This document shows, piece after piece, positions 35,665-44,508 of a DNA stretch of 64,000 bases. Below the pieces are notes generated by a model, which saw nothing but the letters and a program-made list of their open reading frames with translations, made no database searches and had not been told where the DNA came from. This stretch comes from Eggerthellaceae bacterium UBA3686 (GTDB taxonomy: Bacteria > Actinomycetota > Coriobacteriia > Coriobacteriales > Eggerthellaceae), in contig DFIX01000003.1 of NCBI GenBank assembly GCA_002371495.1, positions 69,292 through 133,291 on the forward strand, in the 5' to 3' direction. Both the position numbers and the translations under genes were made by a program. Numbering within the stretch: position 1 is the first letter of the stretch; every line of letters begins with the position of its first letter.

Positions 35665-36234
35665 CTACTTCGTGTTGTTTGCCTGTTCGTCGACATAGGA
35701 CACGAGCGCTTTTACAGCAAGTTCCAGGTCGTCGTTAACCAGGCAATAATCGTATTCTTCTTTTCGTGCGAGCTCAGTTTTAGCAGCATCCATGCGCTTT
35801 TGGATGGTCTTCTCGTCTTCTGTGCCGCGACCTCGCAAGCGACGCTCGAGCTCTTCGATCGAAGGGGGCTCGATGAAGACGAGGTGTGCCTCGGGAATCA
35901 TGTCGCGCACCTGGAAGGCGCCCTGAACATCGATCTCGAGGATAACCTGCTTGCCGAGGCCCATGTGCTCGGTTACGCTCGCGCGTGGCGTACCGTAGCA
36001 GTTGCCCGAATACTCGGCCCATTCGAGCAGTTCACCTGCTTCGGCCATCTGCATGAAGCGTTCTTTTTCGACGAAGTAATAATTCACCCCATCGACCTCG
36101 CCCTCGCGGGGCGATCGCGTCGTAGCAGAGACCGACAGCCAAGCATCGGGGACCTCTTGCAACAGGCGGGCCACCAGTGTGCCTTTGCCAGCACCTGATG
36201 GCCCAGAGATGACAAACAAATTGCCGTTGCGCAT
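35665..36234 (-). CDS. gmk: Guanylate kinase
   Basis: Converts GMP to GDP with ATP. It is 189 aa, the normal length. The P-loop is SGPSGAGKGTL near the N-terminus, followed by the GMP-binding SATTRSPREGEVDGVNYYF. It follows mihF by 6 nt and precedes rpoZ by 7 nt, the actinobacterial order mihF-gmk-rpoZ, and all three are probably one transcript. Confidence 0.96.
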   Translation of the reverse strand: MRNGNLFVISGPSGAGKGTLVARLLQEVPDAWLSVSATTRSPREGEVDGVNYYFVEKERFMQMAEAGELLEWAEYSGNCYGTPRASVTEHMGLGKQVILEIDVQGAFQVRDMIPEAHLVFIEPPSIEELERRLRGRGTEDEKTIQKRMDAAKTELARKEEYDYCLVNDDLELAVKALVSYVDEQANNTK

Positions 36235-36240
36235 GCCGAA

Positions 36241-36549
36241 TTAGCCCAAGCGCTCCAGCAGAGCAGCCTGCTGACGCTCGCCCAGACCACGCAGACGACG
36301 GCTCTCAGCGATCTTCAGTTCGTTCATGATCTTCTCGGACTTGGCCTTGCCGTAACCCGGCAGGGTCTCGATCAGGGTCGAAACCTTCATGCGGCCGACA
36401 ATCGGGTCATCCTTCATGTCGATGACTTCCTTCAGCGTGAGCTTGCCGCTCTTCAGCTGCTCGCGGATCTCGGCGCGCTTGATGCGAGCTTCCTTAGCCT
36501 TCTCGAGTGCTGCCTTACGCTCTTCTTCGCTAAGTTTAGGGATTGCCAT
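36241..36549 (-). CDS. mihF: Integration host factor, actinobacterial type (mIHF)
   Basis: Nucleoid-associated DNA-binding protein, unrelated to the HU-like IHF of Proteobacteria. It is 102 aa from ATG 36549, which has GGAGAG five bases upstream. The N-terminal charged helix (SEEERKAALEKAKEARIKRAEIREQL) is split here as SEEERKAALEKA and KRAEIREQLK. The helix-two-turns-helix core includes VGRMKVSTLIETLPGYGKAK, and the end is RLRGLGERQQAALLERLG. It heads the gmk-rpoZ-thiI series. The longer open frame upstream has no family similarity. Confidence 0.93.
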   Translation of the reverse strand: MAIPKLSEEERKAALEKAKEARIKRAEIREQLKSGKLTLKEVIDMKDDPIVGRMKVSTLIETLPGYGKAKSEKIMNELKIAESRRLRGLGERQQAALLERLG

Positions 36550-36735
36550 TTGGTCTCTCCTTTTTATCCTATGTTCGTAATGCCTGGGAAATGGTAGCTT
36601 AAAGAGCTGGCCTTTTCCCTTAATCGCGCAACAACACCACAAACTACCATGCGTAGCTATCGTGAGCTTGATTACGTTTGGAGTGTGTTGAGCCTGATGT
36701 AGGCACATTCTACGACGGTTTTCCCACGTAGACAA

Positions 36736-36784
36736 GAATATTTTGCATTTACCTGCTGAAATGTGCAGAGGAATGCAAATATTC
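36736..36784. repeat. Inverted repeat upstream of mihF
   Basis: GAATATTTTGCATT (36736-36749) and AATGCAAATATTC (36772-36784) pair with a single bulge around a 22-nt loop that itself contains CTGC/GCAG. It is about 190 nt upstream of mihF. It could be an operator or a 5' leader structure. Confidence 0.5.
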
Positions 36785-36863
36785 TACACTTGACCTGGGG
36801 ACATACAACTGGTATTAGAAGCCGATTATTACGCTCGTATTTATTTTCGCTGGTGAAACACCG

Positions 36864-36897
36864 AATGTGGCAACGATTTGAAAATCGTTGCCACATT
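36864..36897. terminator. Hairpin terminator beyond pyrF
   Basis: AATGTGGCAACGATTT (36864-36879) and AAATCGTTGCCACATT (36882-36897) are perfect complements; T5 follows on the plus strand (36896-36900). It lies 56 nt beyond the pyrF stop. The arm core GTGGCAACG recurs in hairpins at 39718 and 53347. Confidence 0.75.
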
Positions 36898-36952
36898 TTT
36901 ACCTTTCGAAAGAGGGGCATATCCCTCGCCCGCGTAAAACTATTCCGAGCGG

Positions 36953-37684
36953 CTACGACAGCTCCGCAACGATGTCGTCGAATGCAGCAGCCGGGTCGAC
37001 TGCCTTGGTAATTGGGCGGCCGATGACTATATGAGAAGCACCGTTCTGGAACGCCTGCGCAGGCGTTGCGACACGGCTCTGATCGCCCTTATCAGCGCCA
37101 GCTGGGCGAACGCCAGGGGTGACGATGTAGGCTCGTGGCCCCAGAATCTCGCGCAACATCGCGGCCTCCTGCGGCGAGGCAACCACGCCCGAAATGCTTG
37201 CTTCCTTGGCAACGCCCGCCAGAAGGGCTACCTGCTCTGCAGGCGTGCGCTCGATTCCGATCTGGGCAAGCGCCGCCTCGTCCATGCTCGTCAGCACTGT
37301 GATGCCGAGCGTAACGGCCGACTGCTCATCGCCGCGCTCGGCAGCTGCCGCATCCACGCCGCGTTGCGCGCCTTCGAGCATGGCTTGACCACCGGCAATG
37401 TGCATGGTAATCATGTCGGCACCGGTCAGAGCAGCAGATTTTGCCGCGCCTTCGATTTGGAACGGAATGTCATGCAGCTTCAGGTCCAGAAACACCTTGT
37501 AGCCGCGCTGCTTGAACGCAGCGACAATCGATGGTCCGCACGCATAGTAGAGCGTCATGCCAACTTTTACCCAGCGCGCCCTGCCCCTCAACTTCTCGGC
37601 AAGTTCTATAGCCTCGTCGCGGCCGCAGTCAAGAGCTACGATGATACGCTCCGCCGCCGGTGTGTTGCTGAATGCGTTGGTCAT
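36953..37684 (-). CDS. pyrF: Orotidine-5'-phosphate decarboxylase
   Basis: Last step to UMP. It is 243 aa from ATG 37684 behind AAGGGGACGGC. The catalytic stretch FLDLKLHDIPFQI holds the Lys/Asp array of the enzyme; IIVALDCG and GRPITKA are the other family motifs. It is the third gene of a pyrK-pyrD-pyrF series on the minus strand, 84 nt after pyrD with a hairpin between. pyrE and carAB are not in the window. Confidence 0.95.
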   Translation of the reverse strand: MTNAFSNTPAAERIIVALDCGRDEAIELAEKLRGRARWVKVGMTLYYACGPSIVAAFKQRGYKVFLDLKLHDIPFQIEGAAKSAALTGADMITMHIAGGQAMLEGAQRGVDAAAAERGDEQSAVTLGITVLTSMDEAALAQIGIERTPAEQVALLAGVAKEASISGVVASPQEAAMLREILGPRAYIVTPGVRPAGADKGDQSRVATPAQAFQNGASHIVIGRPITKAVDPAAAFDDIVAELS

Positions 37685-37736
37685 TGCCGTCCCCTTCCCC
37701 GTGGCAATCTTTACACCTGCATGATATCGCAGCAAT

Positions 37737-37763
37737 GTGCAAAAGGATCAGACCCTTTTGCAC
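37737..37763. repeat. Hairpin between pyrD and pyrF
   Basis: GTGCAAAAGG (37737-37746) and CCTTTTGCAC (37754-37763), perfect 10-bp arms with a 7-nt loop ATCAGAC, five bases after the pyrD stop. No T-run. A similar start, GTGCAAAAG, opens the hairpin at 49406. Confidence 0.65.
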
Positions 37764-37768
37764 GTTTA

Positions 37769-38698
37769 TTACTGAAGCGCGCCCACAAGCTCGTTAACAT
37801 CACCCACACCATGGTTCTCGCAGTAATCGATGATGCCGTTTATGACGTCGACCGTTGCAGTCGGATTGGTGAAGTTTGCGGTACCGACGGCAACTGACGT
37901 CGCCCCTGCCAACATGAACTCAACAGCATCGGCCCCCGTGCCGATGCCACCCATGCCAAGGAGGGGAACATCGACGGCTTTGTGAACCTCCCAGACCATG
38001 CGCAGCGCCACCGGCTTTACGGCAGGACCCGAAAGCCCCCCGACATAACGGGCAAGCTGCGGTTTGCGCCGCTCGATATCGATGGCCATGCCGAGCAGCG
38101 TGTTTATGAGCGAAAGGGCATCGGCGCCGGCGCTCACCGCTGCCTTGGCGATTTCAGTGATGTCGGTGACGTTTGGGGTGAGCTTAACGATCATGGGAAG
38201 CTTTGTAGCCTTTCGGCACATGCCCACAACCTGCTCGACGCTCTTCGGATCGGTTCCAATCGTCATGCCGCCCGCATCCACATTCGGGCACGATATGTTG
38301 ACCTCGTATGCATCGACCAGGCCCGATTCGTCGAGCGCTTCGATGACGTCGACATATTCGTCGAAGCTGTGACCCGACACGTTGACGATGGTCGTCGCAC
38401 CGACTTCGCGAAGCCAGGGCAAATCGTGCTCCAAAAGGTGCTTGACGCCCGGGTTCTGAAGGCCGATGGAATTCAGCATACCGCTCGGCGTCTCTGCGAT
38501 GCGCGGGCTCGCATTGCCCGACCAGCCGTTCAGCGAAACGCCTTTGGTGGTGACAGCGCCGAGCTTCGACACGTCGACGAAATCGCTGTATTCGTGGCCA
38601 GCTGCGAACGTACCCGAGGCCGTGGTCACAGGGTTCTTCATATGCAGGCCGCCCAAATCGACTGCAAGCTTCACGTTGGTCTGGCGAGGTTGCCTCAT
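37769..38698 (-). CDS. pyrD: Dihydroorotate dehydrogenase, class 1B catalytic subunit
   Basis: Oxidises dihydroorotate to orotate on FMN. In class 1B, electrons pass to NAD+ through PyrK. It is 309 aa. Key segments are NPVTTASGTF, TTKGVSLNGWSGN, NSIGLQNPG, VNISCPNV with the catalytic Cys (class 1), and GMGGIGTGADAVEFMLAGA. pyrK lies 106 nt upstream on the same strand, which fixes the class as 1B. A hairpin lies in the pyrK-pyrD gap. Confidence 0.94.
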   Translation of the reverse strand: MRQPRQTNVKLAVDLGGLHMKNPVTTASGTFAAGHEYSDFVDVSKLGAVTTKGVSLNGWSGNASPRIAETPSGMLNSIGLQNPGVKHLLEHDLPWLREVGATTIVNVSGHSFDEYVDVIEALDESGLVDAYEVNISCPNVDAGGMTIGTDPKSVEQVVGMCRKATKLPMIVKLTPNVTDITEIAKAAVSAGADALSLINTLLGMAIDIERRKPQLARYVGGLSGPAVKPVALRMVWEVHKAVDVPLLGMGGIGTGADAVEFMLAGATSVAVGTANFTNPTATVDVINGIIDYCENHGVGDVNELVGALQ

Positions 38699-38746
38699 GC
38701 TTTACTCCATTCCTCCGCACGCATCGGCGGCACAAACCGACTGAAT

Positions 38747-38777
38747 CTGGCATTTTGGGAATCTCGCCAAATGCCAG
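38747..38777. repeat. Hairpin between pyrK and pyrD
   Basis: CTGGCATTTTGG (38747-38758) and CCAAATGCCAG (38767-38777) pair with one bulged T around an 8-nt loop. Lies in the 106-nt gap between pyrK and pyrD. It may reduce read-through or be a processing site. Confidence 0.55.
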
Positions 38778-38804
38778 CATCCACACTTGCTTCTTATCCT
38801 AACC

Positions 38805-39620
38805 TTAGCCCCAAACGATGTCTTCCGCCTTGAAGATAGGGCCGTCCACGCACGAGCGCTTCTTCCCCATCGTTGTGTCAACCACGCACGACAGGCAGGC
38901 CCCGATGCCGCACGCCATGCGCTTCTCCATGCTGAGCTCGGTATATACGCCCGCTTGCGCGCCCATGCCTGCGACGATCTTCATCAGGGGCTCAGGTCCG
39001 CAGACAGCGAGGTAGTCGTAGGGCTTCCCGTCGGAAAGGCACCCTTGGGAAAGCCGTTCCTCGACAAGTGACGTGCAGAAACCCGCGCGCCCATAGGTGC
39101 CGTCATCGGTCGCGCAGCTCGGCTCGCACCCGAAGAGAGCCTCGTAACGCGCACGGCAAACGAGCGCCTCTTTGGTTTGCGCACCCAGCACGACGTCGGT
39201 CGGGCAACCGGCTTCTTTCAGCTGCTCGGCGAGCATGAACAGAGGCGCCGCACCCACGCCGCCACCGACCAGCAGAGCATGCGTGCACGAGCCGTCTTTG
39301 TAGCGCCGTGCACCCGTCCACGTATTTCCAACGGGTCCGATGAGCTCTGCGTCTCCCTCTTTTAGGGAGGGCATGAAACGCGTAAGGGTGCCGACTTCCT
39401 GGTACAGGATCTCGACGGAACCCTCGTTTGCGTTGCGACTGTAAATCGAAAACGGCCGGCGCAGTATATGGTCTGGCGCTCCGGGCACCTTCATGTGCAC
39501 GAACTGCCCGGGGGTAACTTTGGCCGCAATCGTCGGCGATTCGAGGACCATCAGATGCAGACGCGGACCGATCGGCTCGTTCGAGATAATACGGGCGACT
39601 TCGTTAACAAGAGCGGACAT
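38805..39620 (-). CDS. pyrK: Dihydroorotate dehydrogenase electron-transfer subunit
   Basis: FAD and 2Fe-2S subunit that passes electrons from PyrD to NAD+. It is 271 aa from ATG 39620 behind GGAGGGGGAG. An N-terminal flavodoxin reductase-like FAD domain (RRPFSIYSRN) precedes an NAD domain (LLVGGGVGAAPLFMLAEQL). The C-terminal 2Fe-2S cysteines are in ACGIGACLSCVV and a later RSCVDGP. The downstream order pyrD-pyrF is common. No PyrR-binding loop was found upstream, unlike pyrR-pyrB-pyrC. Confidence 0.93.
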   Translation of the reverse strand: MSALVNEVARIISNEPIGPRLHLMVLESPTIAAKVTPGQFVHMKVPGAPDHILRRPFSIYSRNANEGSVEILYQEVGTLTRFMPSLKEGDAELIGPVGNTWTGARRYKDGSCTHALLVGGGVGAAPLFMLAEQLKEAGCPTDVVLGAQTKEALVCRARYEALFGCEPSCATDDGTYGRAGFCTSLVEERLSQGCLSDGKPYDYLAVCGPEPLMKIVAGMGAQAGVYTELSMEKRMACGIGACLSCVVDTTMGKKRSCVDGPIFKAEDIVWG

Positions 39621-39717
39621 AAGCTCCCCCTCCTCGTCATTCGCAAAACGTTGCGGGGCAACCAACAACCAAGCCCCATCGCCACCTAGATTGTAACAAA
39701 AGACCCCCATTACAACA

Positions 39718-39751
39718 GGTGCGACAACGGGGACTTACCCGTTGCCGCACC
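39718..39751. terminator. Hairpin downstream of the heptad-repeat gene
   Basis: GGTGCGACAACGGG (39718-39731) and CCCGTTGCCGCACC (39738-39751) pair fully apart from one wobble, with a 6-nt loop. It lies 42 nt beyond the stop of the gene at 39793 (minus strand) and about 100 nt upstream of pyrK. Shares GCGACAACGGGGAC with the hairpin at 53347 (minus strand reads GTGACAACGGGGAC). Confidence 0.65.
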
Positions 39752-39792
39752 TCCCATGAACACTTTGCCCCAGGGCATTTTGTTTGCGAATG

Positions 39793-42183
39793 CTATTCCT
39801 CGATTGAGATCGGGTCGGTCTCGATGATGAACTTCACCGAACCCGTGGTTCCTTCGGTAATGCCGGCGAAGTTGTTGTAGTCCTTGGCCGCATTGCTGAT
39901 GGCCTCGAGGCGATCCTTGAACGGCAGGATATCATCATCGATGAGGTCAGAAATCTTGGAAATGCCCTCGTCGTTGAACTTCTGCAGGCCTTCCTTCAGA
40001 TCGCCGGTACCATCTGCCGCCGCTCCGGCGCCAGTGACAAGAGCACCGAGACCGTCGTCGTACTGATGCAGCTTCTCGGCAAGCGTGCTAGAACCCTCTG
40101 CAACCTTATCGGCGCCATCATTCAAAGAACCGGCACCTGCATCGAGCTCTTTCGCTCCCGCAACTACTTTATCTATGCCTTCGATTAAGGAATCTGAACT
40201 CTCTGCGAGCTGGCTCAACCCTGCAGCAAGAGCATCCGCTCCCTTAGAAGCAGCACCTAACCCCTCATCGCCCTTAAGCTTCGCAGCTCCTCCTTCTAGC
40301 GCAGCAGCACCAGAAATCAGAGTCTTTTCCTCATCCTCGCTACCAACAGAAACTATTGCAGAACCGAGACCATTGTCAATGGCGGAGGCGCCTGTCTCTA
40401 ATTGTTCAATTGCTTCGACAGCGGAATTCAAACCGTCTGCCAAAGACTGCGCTCCGACAACTGCGTCATCAAGCGCATCGGGCGAAACGCCTGATAACCC
40501 ATCTGACACATTGCCGAGAACCGTCGATGCTTGTTGAAGTTTCTCGTTCACGCCGGCGAGCGATTTTAGCTTATCTGCTGCTTGTTGTAATTGGCTTACA
40601 TCAGAAGAAATCTGAGAGAGTGCAGCTTTTCCTTCGGATGATAGAGTTTCCGCTTCTAATTTGCTAAGTTGAGTATTCAAATCGTCCTTTACCGTAGAAA
40701 TGTCAGGTATTTCATCGGCAGGAACAGTACAGCTATCAACAATTTGCTTCGCACTGTCAACGCCTTGTTTTGCCTCTGATAAACCTTGCAATTGAGTCTT
40801 CGCCGCATCGAGATTCTGTGCAAGGTTGTTCGCGCCATCTCGAGCGACAATCAAACCGGGCTTTTCTTCGTTACCGTTATTCAGCTGATCTAGCCCATCG
40901 GCTAACTGCCGAGCCCCACCTTGAGCTTTTTCCAATCCGCTCTTTAATTGCTTAAGCCCGTTCTTAACGCTTCCCGCGCCATTCTCAAGTGATTCCGCTC
41001 CCTTTACAGCCTCTTTAAGGCCACTTGCAAGGCTTTTCGAACCAGCTTCTAACTTTTTGACGCCATCTGGTAACGCCGATGTTTTTTTCTGCATAGTTGA
41101 TAGGCCATCTGCAAGTTGGCTGGCTCCTTGCGCCAACGAGCTAGCCCCGTCGGTGAGGGTGCCGCTGCCCTTGGCAAGGGTATCGGCGCCGTCGGCGAGG
41201 AGGCCGCTGGCTTTCTTGGCACTTTCGGCGCCGTTGGCGAGCTTCTCGAGGCCCTTCTTCAGTTCTCCGGTGCCGTCGAGGATCTTGCCCATGGCATCGG
41301 TGAGTTCGCCAGAAGCGTCTTCGAGCTCGGATGTGTCGATGTCGTCGGTGTTGAAGTCCTCGAGCAGGCCGGCCGTGGCGATGGTCAGCGACGACTTCAT
41401 CTCGAAGTCCGTAACGTCAGCGGTGACCTCGAAGTAATCGGGAATGTCGAAGTCATCAACCAAGCTGCCAAGGCTCTTCTGCAAACCCGGAATCGCATAG
41501 CCAGCTACAATCGCGCGATCGCCGTCATCGATGAGCTTGCCGTTAGTTACCTCGGCATTCTTGAAATTCTCGTTGTCGAACAGCAAAGCCGTGATAAAGG
41601 TAAAGGGCACGTAGAGCGTCTCTTCCTTGCCCCGAATCGTGGCTTTGGTAGTTGCCGTGTTGTCGTAGTCATAGCGAATCTTGAGCTTGCCGGTTGCGCC
41701 CGCCAACTTGTCGTAGGTAACCTTCTGGCCGTCCAGGAAATACGTCACCTTGACCGAAACAGGCGCCTGCTTGTTGGTGTTGCCCGTGTAGTACACATTA
41801 TCGCCCGCAGCGTTCCACACCATCGAGTCTCCCGACCCGCTGAAGGTCGCATCGTTCTCGGCGTTCTCGATATCGGTCAACTCTGAGGAGTCGGCGATTT
41901 CGGACTCGCCCAGAGGATTCTTGAGCGTCGTGGAGACTTCGGTGTTCTTTACCGAGCCGTCGGGGTTGGCGAATACGTAGACGGTCTCGTCCTTTTCCTT
42001 GGGCACGGGGGCGCTGTACACGCGCTTGCCCGTCGAGGCGCTTGCCGCAGACGAAGACGACTCGTCAGACGCCGGCTCATCGTCTGCGAGCGCGGCTTGC
42101 GGCATTATCGCCAAACTGCACAGCGCCGCAAACGCGAACGAGTACCCAACCGAAGTGACGATCTTCCTATTCAGCTGATACAT
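39793..42183 (-). CDS. Secreted heptad-repeat (YhgE/Pip-like) protein paired with an RND transporter
   Basis: A 796-aa extracytoplasmic protein. Residues 1-33 are a signal peptide (SFAFAALCSLAIMPQAALA). A Ser/Ala-rich segment and a beta-rich domain (about 60-300) follow. From about 300 to 750 the sequence is a long array of heptads of the form GAxxLAxGxxxL, as in the YhgE/Pip family. No membrane helix is visible at the C-terminus. It starts 12 nt after the RND transporter stop and is surely cotranscribed. Codon use changes inside the gene: 40130-41110 is clearly AT-richer than both flanks (see findings). It probably acts outside the membrane as a partner of the transporter; function is not known. 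Confidence 0.75.
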   Translation of the reverse strand: MYQLNRKIVTSVGYSFAFAALCSLAIMPQAALADDEPASDESSSSAASASTGKRVYSAPVPKEKDETVYVFANPDGSVKNTEVSTTLKNPLGESEIADSSELTDIENAENDATFSGSGDSMVWNAAGDNVYYTGNTNKQAPVSVKVTYFLDGQKVTYDKLAGATGKLKIRYDYDNTATTKATIRGKEETLYVPFTFITALLFDNENFKNAEVTNGKLIDDGDRAIVAGYAIPGLQKSLGSLVDDFDIPDYFEVTADVTDFEMKSSLTIATAGLLEDFNTDDIDTSELEDASGELTDAMGKILDGTGELKKGLEKLANGAESAKKASGLLADGADTLAKGSGTLTDGASSLAQGASQLADGLSTMQKKTSALPDGVKKLEAGSKSLASGLKEAVKGAESLENGAGSVKNGLKQLKSGLEKAQGGARQLADGLDQLNNGNEEKPGLIVARDGANNLAQNLDAAKTQLQGLSEAKQGVDSAKQIVDSCTVPADEIPDISTVKDDLNTQLSKLEAETLSSEGKAALSQISSDVSQLQQAADKLKSLAGVNEKLQQASTVLGNVSDGLSGVSPDALDDAVVGAQSLADGLNSAVEAIEQLETGASAIDNGLGSAIVSVGSEDEEKTLISGAAALEGGAAKLKGDEGLGAASKGADALAAGLSQLAESSDSLIEGIDKVVAGAKELDAGAGSLNDGADKVAEGSSTLAEKLHQYDDGLGALVTGAGAAADGTGDLKEGLQKFNDEGISKISDLIDDDILPFKDRLEAISNAAKDYNNFAGITEGTTGSVKFIIETDPISIEE

Positions 42184-42195
42184 CTATGGAACCTC

Positions 42196-44313
42196 CTAGG
42201 CTTGCTGCGCCTTAAGGGCGCGGGACTTGAATCCGTGGCTCGTAGCAACGATGACCTTGTCGAAAGTCATGAAGAATGCAGGCAAGATGAACAGCACGCA
42301 CAGCGTCGAGATGAACGCGCCGCGGGCCATGAGCCCGCAAAGCTGGCTGATAAGCCCCATGCGAGCGACGAGCGACACGCCGATAGTAGCTGCGAAGAAC
42401 GACAACCCGCTCGTGACGACCGCAGGGAACGTCATGCGGAACGCGGTTTCGACAGCCTCGCGCTTCTGCAGCCCGCCGGCACGTTCGCGCTTGTAGCGCG
42501 TAGTCATGAGTATGGCATAGTTGACGGTCGAGCCGAGCTGGATCGTCGAGATGCAAATTGGCGATATGAAGCACATGACGTCGTTTGTGTAGTACGGAAG
42601 ACCCAGATTGATCATAATGGCCAGCTCGATGACGAGCACGAGGATGAACGGCAGCGTAATCGAACGGAACGCGATGGCAATGATGATGAGGATGGCGACG
42701 ATGGCAAGGGCGTCGACCACCATGAAATCGTGGTCCATGATCTCGGTCAGGTCCTTGGTGGCAGGAGCCTCGCCGATGAGCATGCCGTTAGGGTCGTACT
42801 CCTTCATGATGGAGTTAATGGATTCGATTTGCCGATTGACTTCATCGGAAGAGACGGCAAAGGTCGAGTTTATGAGTATGAGCTGCTCATCCTCGTGAAT
42901 GAGCGCCTCTCTCACGCGGTCGGGAATAAGCGCGTCAGGTACGAGCCCGCCTTTTATGGTGTCGTAGCCTATAGCGTAAGCGACCCCGTCGAGTTCTTTT
43001 ATGCGGTTGAGCATCTGCTTTGCCTCGGCGTGGGGTATCTGGGAGCTGCACAGAATCATCTCGGTCGTGGCAACGTCGAAGTCTTCCTTGAGCTTTTTAT
43101 TTGCTGTGTTGAACTGCGTTTCTTCTTCGGTCAGCGTACTACCCGGCCCAATGACCATGCTCGTGAAGTCGTAGTAGACCGGCTTGTTCAGAAAACCGTG
43201 TACCGCCGGAAAGACGAGCGCCACGGCCAAGCACATGAAAACGATGACCGCAGGGCGCTTTGTGATGATCTTGGCAAGGCCGCCGACATCGGGAATGAGC
43301 CGCTTGTGCAGCAGGCGCAACATGGGCTTTTCGAACGTGCGAATGAGCGATGGCAGAATCGTCACAGTGCCGATGACGCCCAATATGCAGCCCTTGGCCA
43401 TGACGATGCCAAGGTTGGTGCCGAGCGTGAACGACATGAAGCACATGGCCAAGAAGCCGGCTGTCGCAGTCATAGACGAGCTGAAAATCGCAACGAGCGT
43501 ATCGGCGATCGATTGCGCCATGGCTTCGTTGTGGTCTTCGAATTTATGGATGTTCTCCTCGAAGCTCGACCAAAGGAATATCGAGAAGTCCATGGTCACG
43601 GCTAGCTGCAGAACGGCAGCGAGCGCCTTGGTGACGTAGGACATTTCGCCAAGCAGGTAGTTCGAGCCCATGTTGTATATGATGGCCATGCCGATACTTA
43701 TAAGGAATACGAACGGGGCCAGGAACGTATCGGTGCACAGGAGAAGAAGCACGAGCGAGCAGGCAACGGCTACAGCTACGTAGAACGGCTCCTCCTGGTC
43801 GGCAATGTTCTTGAGGTCGAGCACGAACGCGCTCATGCCGCTTACGTAAACGTTTTCATCTGCGAGGGCGCGAATTTCCTCGACGGCCTTGAGCGTTGAC
43901 TCCGACGAAGTTCCCCCTTCGAAGAAAACGGCTATCATCTGAGCATCGCCGTTCTTGAGCTTGCTGAGGTACTTATCGGGAATGGCCTGTTCGGGAATGG
44001 TGGAGTTCTTGGCAATCTCGCCGTAGCTGAGGGCGGTGGCGACGCTGTCGACGTCCTTGATCTTCTGGGTAAGGTCGCCCACGGCGTCGTCATCGAGCCC
44101 TTCGGTCACGATGAGCGAAAACGCCCCCTTGCCGAAATCCTCTTTCAGGATATCCTGCCCCCTGACGGTATCGATCTGATCGGGCAGGTAGGTAAGCAAA
44201 TCGTAGTTTACCGGCGTATGCAGATACCCATACGCCGATGGGATAAGCAGCAGAATCGCCACTACCAATATGGGAATACGCAGCTTTACGACTACGTCGC
44301 CGAATTTACGCAT
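42196..44313 (-). CDS. RND superfamily (MMPL) transporter
   Basis: A 705-aa membrane exporter with the RND/MMPL fold: a first helix (PILVVAILLLIPSAYG), an extracytoplasmic domain, a six-helix block, then the same arrangement repeated, giving about 12 helices. Conserved MMPL helix 4 segments (ATAGFLAMCFMSFTLGTNLG and VVTSGLSFFAATIGVSL) carry the sterol-sensing-like fold. In Actinobacteria such proteins export lipids; the substrate here is unknown. It is followed by its secreted heptad-repeat partner. A 6+6 inverted repeat lies 35 nt upstream. The large plus-strand open frame across it is a shadow. Confidence 0.9.
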   Translation of the reverse strand: MRKFGDVVVKLRIPILVVAILLLIPSAYGYLHTPVNYDLLTYLPDQIDTVRGQDILKEDFGKGAFSLIVTEGLDDDAVGDLTQKIKDVDSVATALSYGEIAKNSTIPEQAIPDKYLSKLKNGDAQMIAVFFEGGTSSESTLKAVEEIRALADENVYVSGMSAFVLDLKNIADQEEPFYVAVAVACSLVLLLLCTDTFLAPFVFLISIGMAIIYNMGSNYLLGEMSYVTKALAAVLQLAVTMDFSIFLWSSFEENIHKFEDHNEAMAQSIADTLVAIFSSSMTATAGFLAMCFMSFTLGTNLGIVMAKGCILGVIGTVTILPSLIRTFEKPMLRLLHKRLIPDVGGLAKIITKRPAVIVFMCLAVALVFPAVHGFLNKPVYYDFTSMVIGPGSTLTEEETQFNTANKKLKEDFDVATTEMILCSSQIPHAEAKQMLNRIKELDGVAYAIGYDTIKGGLVPDALIPDRVREALIHEDEQLILINSTFAVSSDEVNRQIESINSIMKEYDPNGMLIGEAPATKDLTEIMDHDFMVVDALAIVAILIIIAIAFRSITLPFILVLVIELAIMINLGLPYYTNDVMCFISPICISTIQLGSTVNYAILMTTRYKRERAGGLQKREAVETAFRMTFPAVVTSGLSFFAATIGVSLVARMGLISQLCGLMARGAFISTLCVLFILPAFFMTFDKVIVATSHGFKSRALKAQQA

Positions 44314-44347
44314 GTTAGAACTCCATCGTGCACAACATTTAGTAGTT

Positions 44348-44361
44348 CTAACACATGTTAG
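44348..44361. promoter_or_regulatory. Candidate operator upstream of the RND transporter
   Basis: CTAACA, two bases, TGTTAG, a symmetric dyad 35 nt upstream of the transporter start. Such short dyads are typical of TetR-type operators. No adjacent repressor gene; the nearest TetR-like gene is at 48843. The link is inference. Confidence 0.45.
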
Positions 44362-44508
44362 TTACATAAGGTTGAGGTTAAAATCCTCAGTGCTTACTTA
44401 GTGCCTAAATTTTGGGCATTTTGCCATGATTGTCCAAATATCGCCCAAGCATATGTAGAGAGAACGTGGAGGCTAACTATAAGTGAATTATCGGTTTATC
44501 CATCATGC

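Larger units (their letters stand above)
36550..36952. other. 403-nt intergenic region between mihF and pyrF
   Basis: Contains two dyads, one near the mihF start (36736-36784) and one beyond the pyrF stop (36864-36897), both listed. The mihF promoter must be here; an AT-rich stretch near 36720-36840 is the likely site but I cannot assign boxes. No gene is supported. Confidence 0.5.

Noticed and set aside
42097..43605. 502-codon open frame on the plus strand opposite the RND transporter
   Set aside because: Antisense to a clear transporter; Arg/His/Asp-rich composition typical of a shadow frame.
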